From the NCBI GenBank assembly GCA_900540625.1, contig UQGP01000013.1, positions 1 through 52,536 of the forward strand: DNA of 52,536 nt, written 5' to 3'. Position numbers and translations under genes: made by a program. A model generated the notes under the pieces. That model was given only the letters and a program-made list of their open reading frames with translations. It was not told where the DNA came from and ran no database searches. Shown in pieces: positions 31,792 to 41,595 of this stretch (the first letter of the stretch is position 1; each line of letters opens with the position of its first letter). The stretch is from an uncultured Porphyromonadaceae bacterium (GTDB lineage Bacteria; Bacteroidota; Bacteroidia; Bacteroidales; Muribaculaceae).

Positions 31792-34245
31792 TCAAGCAAA
31801 CAACATTAGCAATTGGTAGACAACGAAAGCGACAAACCATGCCACAGCCGTATTGTAAACCATAGAAAACGCCGAGTACTTCCAACTGCCCGTTTCACGG
31901 CCAATGGCAACAACGGTCGCCATGCAAGGACAATATAACAAAATGAATATCAGGAACGAAAGCGCTGACTGCCATGTAAATCCGGGTTGACCGGTATGAG
32001 GATCGATTGCTTGAAGTCGCTCGCCTAATGTTGAGTCATCCACGGCATCGTTATTGGTATATAGGACGCCGAGAGTTGATACAACGATTTCTTTGGCCGG
32101 GATTCCGGCTACAGCTGCAACCGTGGCGGGCCAGGTAAAGCCCAGCGGTTCCATAATAGGATTGACAGCCTTACCGGCCATCTGAAGGAATGAGTCGTGT
32201 TTGGAGTCTATGGATGAGGTATCTACAGATGTAGTCGTTACGGTTACGGCATCGGCGCTATCATGGTGAGGATAGTAATTAAGCGCCCATACAATTATGC
32301 TGGCGAAAAGTATGATGCCGCCCATTTTGCGCAGGTACTGCTGGCCTTTTTCCCAAGTATGCCGTAGCGAATTTTGCCACGACGGCATACGATAAGGCGG
32401 AAGCTCCATCACAAAAGGTGTCTCGTCTTTTTTGAACATAAAGCGGCGCAAAAGTCGTGCTGTAGCTACTGCCACGGCGATGCCCAGTACATATAGGCCG
32501 AAGAATACCAATGCTCCGTGCCGTGGGAAAAATGTTCCTATAATCAATATGTATATCGGCAGTCGTGCCGAGCAGGACATAAACGGATTGATGAGTATTG
32601 TAATAATTCGGCTTGATCGGCTTTCGATAGCGCGAGAGGACAGAATCGCCGGAACATTGCAGCCAAAGCCCATTATTAAAGGAATAAACGACTTGCCGTG
32701 AAGCCCTATGCGGTGCATCACCTTATCCATAATAAAGGCGGCACGAGCCATATATCCCGAATCTTCAAGGAATGAGATACATAGATACAGAATTAAAATG
32801 TTGGGCAGGAACACAATGACGCCACCCACACCGCCAATGATACCATCCGCTACGAGATCCTTGATGGGCCCTTCGGGCATTGTATTGTGTACAAAGTTGG
32901 AGAGTGCATCTACTCCGGCACTAATCCAATCCATGGGGAACTGCCCGAGTGAAAAGGTGAGCCAGAAAATGAAAAACATTATGAGCAAAAACAGTGGATA
33001 TCCAAATATTTTGCTCGTGAACAATGTGTCTAATCGGCGCGTGGTGTCATCCTCGCTTTCTTCTTCGCGCGTTCGAGTCTCGGCAAGCGCACCGGCTATG
33101 TATCCGTATTTTTCGGCTGCAATCTCGGCTGGAACGTCATCGCTGAACTTATCCTTGAGTTCGGCGACCAATTGGTCACGCAACCGGATTAGTCGGTCTC
33201 CATGTGCAGATTCGCGCACACTGCCTTCGGTGTCGCTATCGCCTTCGAGCAGCTTAATTGCAATGTATCGAGGCGAGAATTTGTGACCTATTTCGCCGTC
33301 CGCCTTAATGCGATCCTTGAGTATGGTGACGGCGCGCTCGATTTCGCTGCCAAGGTTGACATGCACATGACGAACATCGTTGTTGCTGCCCTCGTAGACT
33401 GAAATCACAGTGTCTAATAGGGCGCTGATGCCTTCGCCGCTTTTCGAGACGGTGGGAATGATGGGCACGCCAATCATTGCGCCAAGGGTCTTGTAATCGA
33501 GGTGTATGTGGCGGCGGTTAAGCTCGTCAAACATATTGAGAGCAATAACCATCGAACGACCCATGTCAATCAGTTCGGTGGTCAGGTAGAGGTTGCGTTC
33601 GAGGTTCGAAGCGTCTACAACGTTTATGATGACATCCGGAGTTTGTTCGCGCAGATATTGGCGGACAAAGCGCTCTTCAGGCGAATAAGTGGTCAGTGAG
33701 TATGTGCCGGGGAGATCGACCATATTGAATGTATAGCCGCCATAGTGCATCTTCTTGGACTTTGCATCGACGGTGACGCCGCTGTAATTGCCCACGTGTT
33801 CGTTAGCACCGGCGGCCTCGTTGAACAGCGAGGTTTTTCCGCAATTCGGATTGCCGATCAGGGCTACATTGATGACCTTGGACCGCCGATCCGCGGTACG
33901 CATGGCTTGCTCTATGTCAGCTACGCAATCATCTCCATCATCGCTGTCTGTGGTTGAATCTGTATTCGACCCCGTATTGAGCAAACTGGGAACATCCCCT
34001 GATGAATAATCAGCATTGTCGCGCAAGCGTACCACCTCGATGAGAGAGGCTTCGGACGCGCGTAACGACACCTCATAATCCATAATGGAATACTTAATGG
34101 GGTCTTTGAGCGGTGCATGGAGCAACACCTTGACTTCGCGACCGCGCACAAAGCCCATATCCATGACGCGTTTGCGGAAGGCGCCATGTCCCAATATCTT
34201 GACAATTACAGCTTTATCGCCTGTTTTCAGCTCGGATAATCGCAT
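31792..34245 (-). CDS. feoB: FeoA-FeoB fusion, ferrous iron transporter
   Basis: An 817-residue fusion. Residues 1-73 are a FeoA SH3-like domain (LKTGDKAVIVKILGHGAFRKRVMDMGFVRG). After an acidic linker (about 75-120), the FeoB G-domain has G1 GNPNCGKTS at 131-139, G3 DLPGTYSL, and ALNMFDE as the G4-like motif. The GDI helical part follows, then the membrane domain (from about 405) with the two Gate motifs GFGCNVPAIL and, near the end, LYCPCMATVVAIGRETGSWKYS. It imports Fe2+ across the inner membrane. A Fur-family gene lies 23 bases downstream. Fused FeoAB is usual in Bacteroidetes. The FeoB-associated Cys-rich partner is encoded far away, at 7460-7672. Confidence 0.96.
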   Translation of the reverse strand: MRLSELKTGDKAVIVKILGHGAFRKRVMDMGFVRGREVKVLLHAPLKDPIKYSIMDYEVSLRASEASLIEVVRLRDNADYSSGDVPSLLNTGSNTDSTTDSDDGDDCVADIEQAMRTADRRSKVINVALIGNPNCGKTSLFNEAAGANEHVGNYSGVTVDAKSKKMHYGGYTFNMVDLPGTYSLTTYSPEERFVRQYLREQTPDVIINVVDASNLERNLYLTTELIDMGRSMVIALNMFDELNRRHIHLDYKTLGAMIGVPIIPTVSKSGEGISALLDTVISVYEGSNNDVRHVHVNLGSEIERAVTILKDRIKADGEIGHKFSPRYIAIKLLEGDSDTEGSVRESAHGDRLIRLRDQLVAELKDKFSDDVPAEIAAEKYGYIAGALAETRTREEESEDDTTRRLDTLFTSKIFGYPLFLLIMFFIFWLTFSLGQFPMDWISAGVDALSNFVHNTMPEGPIKDLVADGIIGGVGGVIVFLPNILILYLCISFLEDSGYMARAAFIMDKVMHRIGLHGKSFIPLIMGFGCNVPAILSSRAIESRSSRIITILINPFMSCSARLPIYILIIGTFFPRHGALVFFGLYVLGIAVAVATARLLRRFMFKKDETPFVMELPPYRMPSWQNSLRHTWEKGQQYLRKMGGIILFASIIVWALNYYPHHDSADAVTVTTTSVDTSSIDSKHDSFLQMAGKAVNPIMEPLGFTWPATVAAVAGIPAKEIVVSTLGVLYTNNDAVDDSTLGERLQAIDPHTGQPGFTWQSALSFLIFILLYCPCMATVVAIGRETGSWKYSAFSMVYNTAVAWFVAFVVYQLLMLFA

Positions 34246-34299
34246 AGTCTCACTGTTGCGTTGTGTGTTGGATGGTTCATAGTCGTATTATTCCGAGTG

Positions 34300-34307
34300 C
34301 AAAAATA
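34300..34307 (-). promoter_or_regulatory. Likely feoB promoter, -7 element
   Basis: Minus-strand TATTTTTG matches TAnnTTTG and is 55 bases before the feoB start. No clear -33 TTTG and no recognisable Fur box were found. Confidence 0.45.
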
Positions 34308-34499
34308 CAAATTTTCGGCGGAACTGCCGCACTCACTTTGATAAAAAATTCCGATAAGAAAAATGTTAGCTAAATGCAAAATAATGTGCAACTTTGCTGT
34401 GCAGACCGCACCGCAGAAGCCCGGTCACGGGCAATGTGGGTGGGTCGGCAGGCATTTTTTTTGAAAAGCGTTTATCCACGCTGATTCTTGACAGCCTGA

Positions 34500-34529
34500 A
34501 ATCCTTGCAAGATATCAAAGTCAAGGATT
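34500..34529. repeat. Inverted repeat AATCCTTG/CAAGGATT
   Basis: Perfect eight-base arms at 34500-34507 and 34522-34529 with a 14-base loop. No T run follows, so it is not a terminator. It sits between two DnaA-box-like sites. Confidence 0.5.
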
Positions 34530-34671
34530 GAGCAACGGTAGATGCCCGTGGATATGTGATTCCGCGCCATCCATCCGGACAGGACGTTATCAGGGCCAAA
34601 AACCAAAGTGGCATCATGGCACTACTCACACCCCTCAAAAATGAAAAACGGCAAATGCCAAGACCACGGCG

Positions 34672-35397
34672 ATGCAGCACCCCGCATCCCGCTCCGCTTC
34701 CCCATCCCTCATACCCGGCCTATTTAAGCGCACAATCATCCGACCGGCACTCCTGTTTATTCTATTGCTCTTCTCCTCTTTCTTCGCTCTCGCATACGAC
34801 TGCGAAGTTGATGGTATATACTATGACCTAAACACAACAGATAATATCGCAAGAGTAACATATCGTTGGGATAATGTTAATTGTTATGGGGGTAAAGTTG
34901 TTATCCCTGAATCTATAACTTACTGTGGAACGTCATATTCCGTCACTTCTATCGGCCTCGGTGCCTTCCGCGGCTGCTACGGGCTGAGTTCCGTGACCAT
35001 CCCCAACTCCGTCACCTCCATCGGCTCATCCGCCTTCTCCGGCTGCACGGCAATGACCAAGCTGATTATCACCGCCCCGATACCGCCCACCTGCTGCAGC
35101 CGGGCCCTCGATGACATCAATAAAAGGACTTGCGAGCTATTTGTCAATAAGGAATCCATCAACCAATACAAAGCCGCCGAGCAATGGAAAGAATACGTCT
35201 TTATCTCCGAATATGATGGTGTGGACGATGTGAGCGATTTGAGCGTGGAAACGCCGGACGCACTCTACGAGGTGTACAATCTGCAAGGTGTGCGAGTCGG
35301 CAGCGGTATGCGCGAAACGGAAGTTACCGCAGACGTTCTGCCTCACGGCGTCTACATCCTCGTGTCGCCGCAGGGTCGCAAGAAGCTGAAAATCTGA
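34672..35397 (+). CDS. BspA-like leucine-rich-repeat surface protein (short)
   Basis: A 241-residue protein. The N-terminal 24 residues before the hydrophobic core (IIRPALLFILLLFSSFFALA) are unusually long for a signal peptide, but ATG 34672 is the only ATG in frame after the upstream stop. About two LRR_5 units of the BspA type follow (TSIGLGAFRGCYGLSSVTIP and NSVTSIGSSAFSGC), then a connecting region, and a C-terminal beta module (YEVYNLQGVRVGSG to LPHGVYILVSPQGRKKLKI) like those that end many Bacteroidales surface proteins. Such proteins are exported and often bind host or polymer ligands. With only two repeats it is much shorter than typical BspA proteins and may be a remnant. A terminator follows at once. 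Confidence 0.8.
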   Translation: MQHPASRSASPSLIPGLFKRTIIRPALLFILLLFSSFFALAYDCEVDGIYYDLNTTDNIARVTYRWDNVNCYGGKVVIPESITYCGTSYSVTSIGLGAFRGCYGLSSVTIPNSVTSIGSSAFSGCTAMTKLIITAPIPPTCCSRALDDINKRTCELFVNKESINQYKAAEQWKEYVFISEYDGVDDVSDLSVETPDALYEVYNLQGVRVGSGMRETEVTADVLPHGVYILVSPQGRKKLKI

Positions 35398-35429
35398 AAT
35401 GATTCACTAATTATTATACCCGACTGAAA

Positions 35430-35476
35430 GGCGCGGACGTTGGCGGCACTTGCCGCCGATATCCGCGCCCTTTTTT
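35430..35476 (+). terminator. Terminator of the BspA-like gene
   Basis: Outer arms GGCGCGGA (35430-35437) and TCCGCGCC (35462-35469), inner arms GGCGGC/GCCGCC, then six T (35471-35476). Confidence 0.88.
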
Positions 35477-35616
35477 GTCTGTAGATGGAAGAGTAGGAGG
35501 CCCGGCAAACGCTAATCCTCGGACTAAGCCGATAAGCAATATGCCGATGAAATGCATCTTACAACTTCGGGGGATCTTTTAACGACGGTGGGTATCATGG
35601 TCTCGAATAAAATTCG

Positions 35617-35624
35617 TATCTTTG
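35617..35624 (+). promoter_or_regulatory. Likely lon promoter, -7 element
   Basis: TATCTTTG fits TAnnTTTG and is 43 bases before the preferred lon start at 35667. No clear -33 TTTG. This promoter position excludes the upstream start at 35622, which would fall inside it. Confidence 0.45.
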
Positions 35625-35666
35625 GCATCCAATTTGCAGTATGAGGCTGCATATAACATACGACGA

Positions 35667-38096
35667 ATGAAAAAAGATTCCAACGAACCCAAGCACCAGA
35701 TAGTGTCCTTCGGACAAATCGAAATAGACAGCAAACGCGCTGAAGGCAAAATCGATATGGCTGATTTGCCCATTTTGGCGACCCGCAATTTGGTACTATT
35801 CCCTGCTGTGACAATGCCATTGTCGCTGATGCGTGAAAGTGCCGTCAAATTGGCACAATACTCCTATGCACACAATGTGCCAATAGGTGTTGTGTGCCAA
35901 AAGAACCCCGATGTAGAGACACCGGGGCTTGATGACCTATATAAATACGGTGTTATAGCTGACGTGCTCAAAGTCATAGAGTTGCCGGATGGTAGCAAGA
36001 CTGCAATCATCAGTGCTCGGCGTAAATTCCGCATACTCGGACCCGGTGCAGGCCAATGTATCCCCGGCGAATTGTGCGCCAAAGGTCGGTTGACGCGAGA
36101 CACCAAACCGCGTGCGGACGATGATGAATATGCCAACCTGACGCAATGTGTCATCAATGCAATGAAGGAACTTGTCCAAACGGCCGGAAATGAGTCGTCA
36201 GATATGGCACTTAAATTTGATAGCGAGAATAATCCTGAAACGGCAATAAATGTTATCTGTTCGCTTGCGCCCATAGACGTGGCCCAGAAAGAAGAACTGT
36301 TGGAGTGTTCGCGAGCTATGGACAGAGCTTTTCGTCTACTCACGTTGTTGACGCATGCTCAAGAGACCTTTGAGATACAAAAGTCTATCATGGATCGCGC
36401 CCGTCAGCAGATGGAAGATAACCAGAAGAATGCCTTCCTACAAAATCAGATGGATGTAATCCGGCAGGAACTTTACGGCAACGACAGCGATGAAATCGAT
36501 GATCTTGAGAAGCGTGCGAAGAAAATCAAGATGCCTGAAGCCGTGGCCAAGACATTTCGCAAGGAAATAGACAAGTTACGTCGCTACAATCCACAGTCGC
36601 CGGACTACTCGGTACAATACACCTATCTTGAGCAGTTGCTGGCATTGCCGTGGAATGTGTTCTCGAAGCTCAACACCGATTTTGACAAAGCACGCGAGAT
36701 ACTTGAGAGCGACCATTACGGACTTCAAAAGGTCAAAGAACGTATACTCGAACAATTGGCCGTACTCATAGACAATCCTAAGGGTAAGGCCTCGATAATC
36801 TGCCTCGTGGGGCCTCCCGGAGTAGGTAAGACCTCGCTTGGACAGTCTATAGCTCGAGCCTTGGGGCGCAAGTACGAGCGTGTGTCCTTCGGCGGTCTGC
36901 ATGACGAAGCCGAAATCCGCGGACACCGTCGTACATACATCGGTGCCATGCCGGGGCGTATAATCGATGCCGTAAAACGTGCGGGTACCTCCAATCCCGT
37001 ACTATTGCTTGACGAGATTGACAAAATCGGAGCAGACTACAAAGGAGACCCTGCAGCAGCCTTGCTCGAGGTGCTTGATCCGGAGCAAAACCACAAGTTT
37101 CATGACAACTACATAGATGTCGACTTCGACTTGTCGCATGTATTATTCATCGCTACGGCCAACACTTTGTCCTCCATATCTCGGCCGCTGTTGGATCGTA
37201 TCGAAGTTATCGAAATAAGCGGATATCTCGAAGAAGAAAAAATAGAGATAGCCAAGCGGCACATCCTGCCAAGGTTGCTTGAACAATATGGCAAGACAGC
37301 CGAAGATATGAAGATTACGGACGAAGCCCTTGCCGCAGTTATCGAAAACTATACAAGCGAAAGCGGTGTGCGTCAACTCGAGAAACATCTTGCCGAGATT
37401 ATACGTAAGATGATACTCCGCAACAAGCTTGGACAATCCTTCCCGTGCCCCGTGCGTCCCGAGGATCTTCGAGACCTGCTCGGTGTCAAACCGTTCAATA
37501 AAGACCGTTACGAGGGTAATGACTTTGCCGGAGTGGTTACGGGCTTGGCATGGACCGAAGTCGGAGGAGAAATTCTGCTTGTGGAGACATCGCTTGCAAG
37601 CGGTAAAGGAGATAAAATCACACTAACCGGCAACTTGGGCAACGTGATGAAAGAGTCGGCCGCCATAGCCCTTCAGTGGACCAAGGCACATGCCGCAGCA
37701 CTCGGCATCGACTCCGAACTCTTTGATAAATATAACCTTCATATACATTTCCCGGAAGGGGCAATACCCAAAGACGGACCTTCGGCCGGCATCACTATGA
37801 CTACGGCTATAGTCTCGCAATACACTCAACGCCAATTGCGTCCACGTATAGCGATGACCGGAGAAATGACACTTAGAGGTAAGGTACTCCCTGTTGGTGG
37901 CATCAAGGAAAAGATACTTGCAGCCAAACGCGCAGGAATTACCGACATAATTCTTTCCGGCGAAAACCGCAAGGATATCGAGGACATTGAACCGCGATAT
38001 ATCACCGGCCTAACCTTCCATTACGTGGATACAATGATGCAAGTGCTTGACGAAGCATTGCTGCCCAATAAGGTTCCCGGAGCCATCAACCTTTGA
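35667..38096 (+). CDS. lon: Endopeptidase La (Lon protease)
   Basis: An 809-residue Lon protease counted from ATG 35667 (MKKDSNEPKHQ). The N-domain begins with LPILATRNLVLFPAVTMPLSL; the AAA+ module has Walker A GPPGVGKTS and GPAAALLEVLDPEQN; the protease part has the catalytic Ser in PKDGPSAGITM and Lys in GGIKEKILAAKRAG. Length is normal. It degrades misfolded and regulatory proteins in the cytosol with ATP. It forms an operon with uvrA, whose start codon lies just behind the lon stop, an arrangement not universal for either gene. Confidence 0.98.
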   Translation: MKKDSNEPKHQIVSFGQIEIDSKRAEGKIDMADLPILATRNLVLFPAVTMPLSLMRESAVKLAQYSYAHNVPIGVVCQKNPDVETPGLDDLYKYGVIADVLKVIELPDGSKTAIISARRKFRILGPGAGQCIPGELCAKGRLTRDTKPRADDDEYANLTQCVINAMKELVQTAGNESSDMALKFDSENNPETAINVICSLAPIDVAQKEELLECSRAMDRAFRLLTLLTHAQETFEIQKSIMDRARQQMEDNQKNAFLQNQMDVIRQELYGNDSDEIDDLEKRAKKIKMPEAVAKTFRKEIDKLRRYNPQSPDYSVQYTYLEQLLALPWNVFSKLNTDFDKAREILESDHYGLQKVKERILEQLAVLIDNPKGKASIICLVGPPGVGKTSLGQSIARALGRKYERVSFGGLHDEAEIRGHRRTYIGAMPGRIIDAVKRAGTSNPVLLLDEIDKIGADYKGDPAAALLEVLDPEQNHKFHDNYIDVDFDLSHVLFIATANTLSSISRPLLDRIEVIEISGYLEEEKIEIAKRHILPRLLEQYGKTAEDMKITDEALAAVIENYTSESGVRQLEKHLAEIIRKMILRNKLGQSFPCPVRPEDLRDLLGVKPFNKDRYEGNDFAGVVTGLAWTEVGGEILLVETSLASGKGDKITLTGNLGNVMKESAAIALQWTKAHAAALGIDSELFDKYNLHIHFPEGAIPKDGPSAGITMTTAIVSQYTQRQLRPRIAMTGEMTLRGKVLPVGGIKEKILAAKRAGITDIILSGENRKDIEDIEPRYITGLTFHYVDTMMQVLDEALLPNKVPGAINL

Positions 38097-38101
38097 AACA
38101 A

Positions 38102-40933
38102 ATGGGCGACGACAAATTCATAAAAAAGGCAACCGGAGCCAATATCAGCATACACGGCGCAAGGGTTAACAACCTGCGTAATGTCAGCGTAGACGTTCCG
38201 CGTAATCGCCTTGTGGTCGTTACCGGGCTCAGTGGTTCGGGCAAGTCTTCATTGGCCTTCGATACATTGTATGCCGAGGGGCAAAGACGTTATGTCGAAA
38301 GCCTTAGCGCATACGCTCGCCAATTCCTCGGACGAATGTCCAAGCCCGAATGTGACGGTATACGAGGTCTGCCACCTGCTATAGCCATCGAACAACGCGT
38401 CAATACACGAAATCCTCGTAGTACCGTGGGCACGTCCACCGAGATATACGACTACATACGTCTGCTATATGCGCGTATAGGTCGTACATACTCGCCTGTA
38501 ACAGGTCTGGAAGTCCGTCATCATGACGTGGGCGATGTTATAGAATGTGTACGTTCCTATCCGCAAGGAACACGCATAGCAATAGTTGCGCCCATTACGA
38601 TGCCCGAAGGCCGAACTTTGCCTACACAGCTTGACGTATACCTTAAAGGTGGATACACGCGTCTGCTTGCAAAGGACGGTTCGTTTGTATCAATAGAACA
38701 GATGCTTGCCGATAAAGGCAGTTGCCCTTCCGATATTGAGGGTTACGATTTGCTTATTGACCGATTGACCGCCGACACGGAAGACAAAGACACCTTGTCG
38801 CGATTGACCGAATCGGTTGAGGCCGCCTTCTTTGAAGGGCACGACACGATGACCTTGGTCGTCTGGGCGGACGGAACGGTGCGGCGTCACGAGTTCTCGA
38901 AACGTTTTGAAGCCGATGGCATCACATTTATCGAGCCGTCCGAGCAAATGTTCAATTTCAATAACCCTTATGGAGCATGTCCGCGCTGCGAAGGCTTCGG
39001 ACGTACCATGGGCATTAGCGAAGACCTGGTAGTACCCAATCCGTCCCTGTCGGTATACGATGATGCCGTGGTGTGCTGGCGTGGAGAGGTTATGAGTCAA
39101 TGGAAACGTGACTTCATACACATGGCGGCACACACGTCATTCCCGATACATCGCCCGTACCGCGAATTGACAGCCGAGCAGAAAAAACTTCTATGGGAAG
39201 GCAATACGGCATGGCCCGGTATTAACGGCTTCTTTGAATGGGTCGAAACGCAGCAGCATAAAATCCAATACAGGGTCTTGCTGGCACGTTTTCGCGGCAA
39301 GACGCTATGTCCGGTGTGTCATGGGTCTCGCTTACGACCCGAGGCGACATACGTACGTGTAGGAGGTAAAGATATATCCTCCATAGTCTCTATGACCGTA
39401 GCCGACCTGCGCCGATGGTTCGGCGACCTCCGGCTTGACGGCCACGACAGCGAAATTGCCGCTCGCCTGCTCACCGAAATCAACAATCGCCTTGCATTCT
39501 TGGATGACGTAGGCTTGGGCTATCTTACGCTTGACCGTCTCAGCAACAGCCTCAGTGGCGGTGAAAGCCAGCGTATCAATCTCGCGACGTCGCTCGGCAG
39601 CAGCCTTGTAGGTTCGTTATATATACTTGACGAACCTTCGATAGGCTTGCACTCACGAGACACCCAACGTCTGATAGATGTTCTGCGACGCCTCCAACGC
39701 ATAGGCAATACCGTTGTCGTTGTCGAGCATGATGAGGAAATTATGCGTGCCGCCGATTACATCATTGATGTGGGCCCGGATGCCGGGCAGCATGGTGGCA
39801 CGATAGTGTTCAGCGGAACACCGGCGCAGTTGCCCGAAGTTGTAGGCAAATCATACACCGCAGACTATCTGTGCGGCGCTCGTCACATCCCGGTACCCAA
39901 ACGTCGGCGCAAAAGCAATGCCGCGATTACGGTAAAAGGTGCTCGCCAGCACAACCTCAAGGACATAGATGTGTCTTTCCCTTTGGGTATAATCACCGTA
40001 GTCACGGGTGTCAGCGGTTCGGGCAAGTCTACACTTGTGCGCGATATACTATATCGTGCCCTCAAACGTCGTTTTGATGAAGCCTGCGATGCTCCGGGCC
40101 GATTTGACGGTCTTACCGGAGATTTAGCTCGCATTCAGGCTGTCGAATTCGTCGACCAAAATCCCATAGGTAAATCCTCGCGATCCAATCCTGCCACATA
40201 TCTCAAGGCGTATGACGAAATACGCAGGCTGTATGCAGACCAGCAACTATCTCGACAGATGGGATACACACCCGCTCATTTTTCTTTTAATGCAGACGGC
40301 GGACGTTGTGACGAATGCAAGGGCGAAGGAACAATAACTATCGAGATGCAGTTTATGTCAGACATCATCATCGAGTGTGAGAGCTGCCATGGACGACGTT
40401 TCAAGCCGGAAATACTCGAGGTACAATATCGCGGGAAGGCCATAGATGAGGTTCTTGCGATGACAGTAGACGAAGCCATCGAGTTTTTCGGTCAAGACAA
40501 CGATTCGACTGCGAAACATATATGTGCACGCTTGCAGCCGCTTAAGGATGTCGGCTTGGGGTACATAAAACTGGGCCAACCGTCATCGCTGCTCAGCGGT
40601 GGCGAGAACCAGCGAGTTAAACTTGCATACTTCCTTTCGCAAGAAAAGCCTCGTCCGACAATGTTCATCTTTGACGAACCTACCACCGGACTGCATTTCC
40701 ACGACATACATACGTTGATGGATTCGTTTGAACGACTTATAGCGCATGGGCACACGGTTGTCATAATCGAGCACAATATGGACGTAATCAAATGCGCAGA
40801 CCACGTGATAGACATAGGCCCGGAGGGCGGCGAAAAGGGCGGATATGTCGTAGCCGTCGGAACGCCTGAAGAGATTTGCAATTGTCCGCAAAGTTATACC
40901 GGTCAGTACTTGCGAGACAAGTTGGGAAAGTAG
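38102..40933 (+). CDS. uvrA: Excinuclease ABC subunit A
   Basis: A 943-residue UvrA. I use ATG 38102 (MGDDKFIKKATGANISIHGARV), five bases after the lon stop; a TTG at 38093 would overlap lon by four bases and add three residues. Two ABC modules are present, with Walker A GLSGSGKSS and GVSGSGKST and signature motifs NSLSGGESQRINLA and SLLSGGENQRVKLA, plus zinc fingers CPRC...CPVCHG and CDECKGEG...CESCHGRR. It finds bulky DNA lesions and loads UvrB in nucleotide excision repair. The uvrB and uvrC genes are not here. Confidence 0.97.
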   Translation: MGDDKFIKKATGANISIHGARVNNLRNVSVDVPRNRLVVVTGLSGSGKSSLAFDTLYAEGQRRYVESLSAYARQFLGRMSKPECDGIRGLPPAIAIEQRVNTRNPRSTVGTSTEIYDYIRLLYARIGRTYSPVTGLEVRHHDVGDVIECVRSYPQGTRIAIVAPITMPEGRTLPTQLDVYLKGGYTRLLAKDGSFVSIEQMLADKGSCPSDIEGYDLLIDRLTADTEDKDTLSRLTESVEAAFFEGHDTMTLVVWADGTVRRHEFSKRFEADGITFIEPSEQMFNFNNPYGACPRCEGFGRTMGISEDLVVPNPSLSVYDDAVVCWRGEVMSQWKRDFIHMAAHTSFPIHRPYRELTAEQKKLLWEGNTAWPGINGFFEWVETQQHKIQYRVLLARFRGKTLCPVCHGSRLRPEATYVRVGGKDISSIVSMTVADLRRWFGDLRLDGHDSEIAARLLTEINNRLAFLDDVGLGYLTLDRLSNSLSGGESQRINLATSLGSSLVGSLYILDEPSIGLHSRDTQRLIDVLRRLQRIGNTVVVVEHDEEIMRAADYIIDVGPDAGQHGGTIVFSGTPAQLPEVVGKSYTADYLCGARHIPVPKRRRKSNAAITVKGARQHNLKDIDVSFPLGIITVVTGVSGSGKSTLVRDILYRALKRRFDEACDAPGRFDGLTGDLARIQAVEFVDQNPIGKSSRSNPATYLKAYDEIRRLYADQQLSRQMGYTPAHFSFNADGGRCDECKGEGTITIEMQFMSDIIIECESCHGRRFKPEILEVQYRGKAIDEVLAMTVDEAIEFFGQDNDSTAKHICARLQPLKDVGLGYIKLGQPSSLLSGGENQRVKLAYFLSQEKPRPTMFIFDEPTTGLHFHDIHTLMDSFERLIAHGHTVVIIEHNMDVIKCADHVIDIGPEGGEKGGYVVAVGTPEEICNCPQSYTGQYLRDKLGK

Positions 40934-40976
40934 ACCGGGATTTCACGTCGGCGTCAAGCTGACAAGACATATTCGC

Positions 40977-41008
40977 TTGTCAAAATCCAAGAGAAAAGCG
41001 TAACTTTG
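40977..41008 (+). promoter_or_regulatory. Promoter of the yip1-type/smpB pair
   Basis: TTG (40977-40979), 21 bases, then TAACTTTG (41001-41008), which fits TAnnTTTG. The start codon at 41038 is 29 bases downstream. Confidence 0.55.
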
Positions 41009-41037
41009 CACCACAATAAAACGAGATACATCAAGCC

Positions 41038-41589
41038 ATGCGGCATTATCTGAAAAATATCCTGCAACTATTGCTCTCGCCCGTACACGGGTGGGAAGAA
41101 GTGTCACGTGATGGACTTACACCGGAGCATATAGCTTCGCACGGACTATATCCGCTTATAGGTCTTGCTTCGGTGACATATTTTGTCCAAGGCATATATG
41201 CCGTACATTTCGAATTGGTGACGCTGTTGCAGCACGCACTTGCAGTGTTTATGTCCCTATTTGTTTCCTTCTTTATCGGAAAACTCGGGCTCGAGACCTT
41301 CACTGCGCGATATGTAGATACCGGCAAACTCAATGTATTCAAAACCGATACATTGGCGGCATACACAATCGGAATACTCGGTATAATGCAGATTGTAGGC
41401 AATGTCCTGCCTGTGCAAACCGTATTGGTCTATCTGTTGCCGGTATTTGCCGTAATTGTGATATGGAAAAGCTGCCGATACCTTGATATCACAGTCGAAA
41501 AAGAGGCGAATTTCACTGTCATGGCAATAGGCGTGCTTATTGCGCCCAAGATAATACTTGATGTACTATTTTCTACCATCTTAGGATAA
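41038..41589 (+). CDS. Yip1-family membrane protein
   Basis: A 183-residue inner-membrane protein with about five hydrophobic helices. The opening MRHYLKNILQLLLSPVHGWEEVSRDG is typical of bacterial Yip1-domain proteins (LLxxPxxxWxxI at the start), followed by helices at about 37-55, 60-83, 105-125, 129-145 and 160-180. Function is unknown. It is cotranscribed with smpB six bases downstream, a link found in other Bacteroidetes, but I know of no functional bond. Confidence 0.82.
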   Translation: MRHYLKNILQLLLSPVHGWEEVSRDGLTPEHIASHGLYPLIGLASVTYFVQGIYAVHFELVTLLQHALAVFMSLFVSFFIGKLGLETFTARYVDTGKLNVFKTDTLAAYTIGILGIMQIVGNVLPVQTVLVYLLPVFAVIVIWKSCRYLDITVEKEANFTVMAIGVLIAPKIILDVLFSTILG

Positions 41590-41595
41590 ACAAAT

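Larger units (their letters stand above)
34246..34671. other. Intergenic region between feoB and the BspA-like gene
   Basis: About 425 bases, divergent between feoB (minus) and the BspA-like gene (plus). It holds a feoB -7 element (34300-34307), an A/T-rich stretch with a run of eight T (34454-34461), a DnaA-box-like TTATCCACG (34472-34480), an eight-base inverted repeat (34500-34529) and a second, reversed DnaA-box-like CGTGGATAT near 34548. No gene or tRNA is seen. Confidence 0.5.

Noticed and set aside
34466..34560. Chromosomal origin
   Set aside because: Only two imperfect DnaA-box-like sites; no dnaN/recF/gidA-type neighbours. Kept only as a low-interest observation.
38093..38101. TTG start of uvrA overlapping lon
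   Set aside because: ATG at 38102 is a normal start five bases after the lon stop and fits the usual length.
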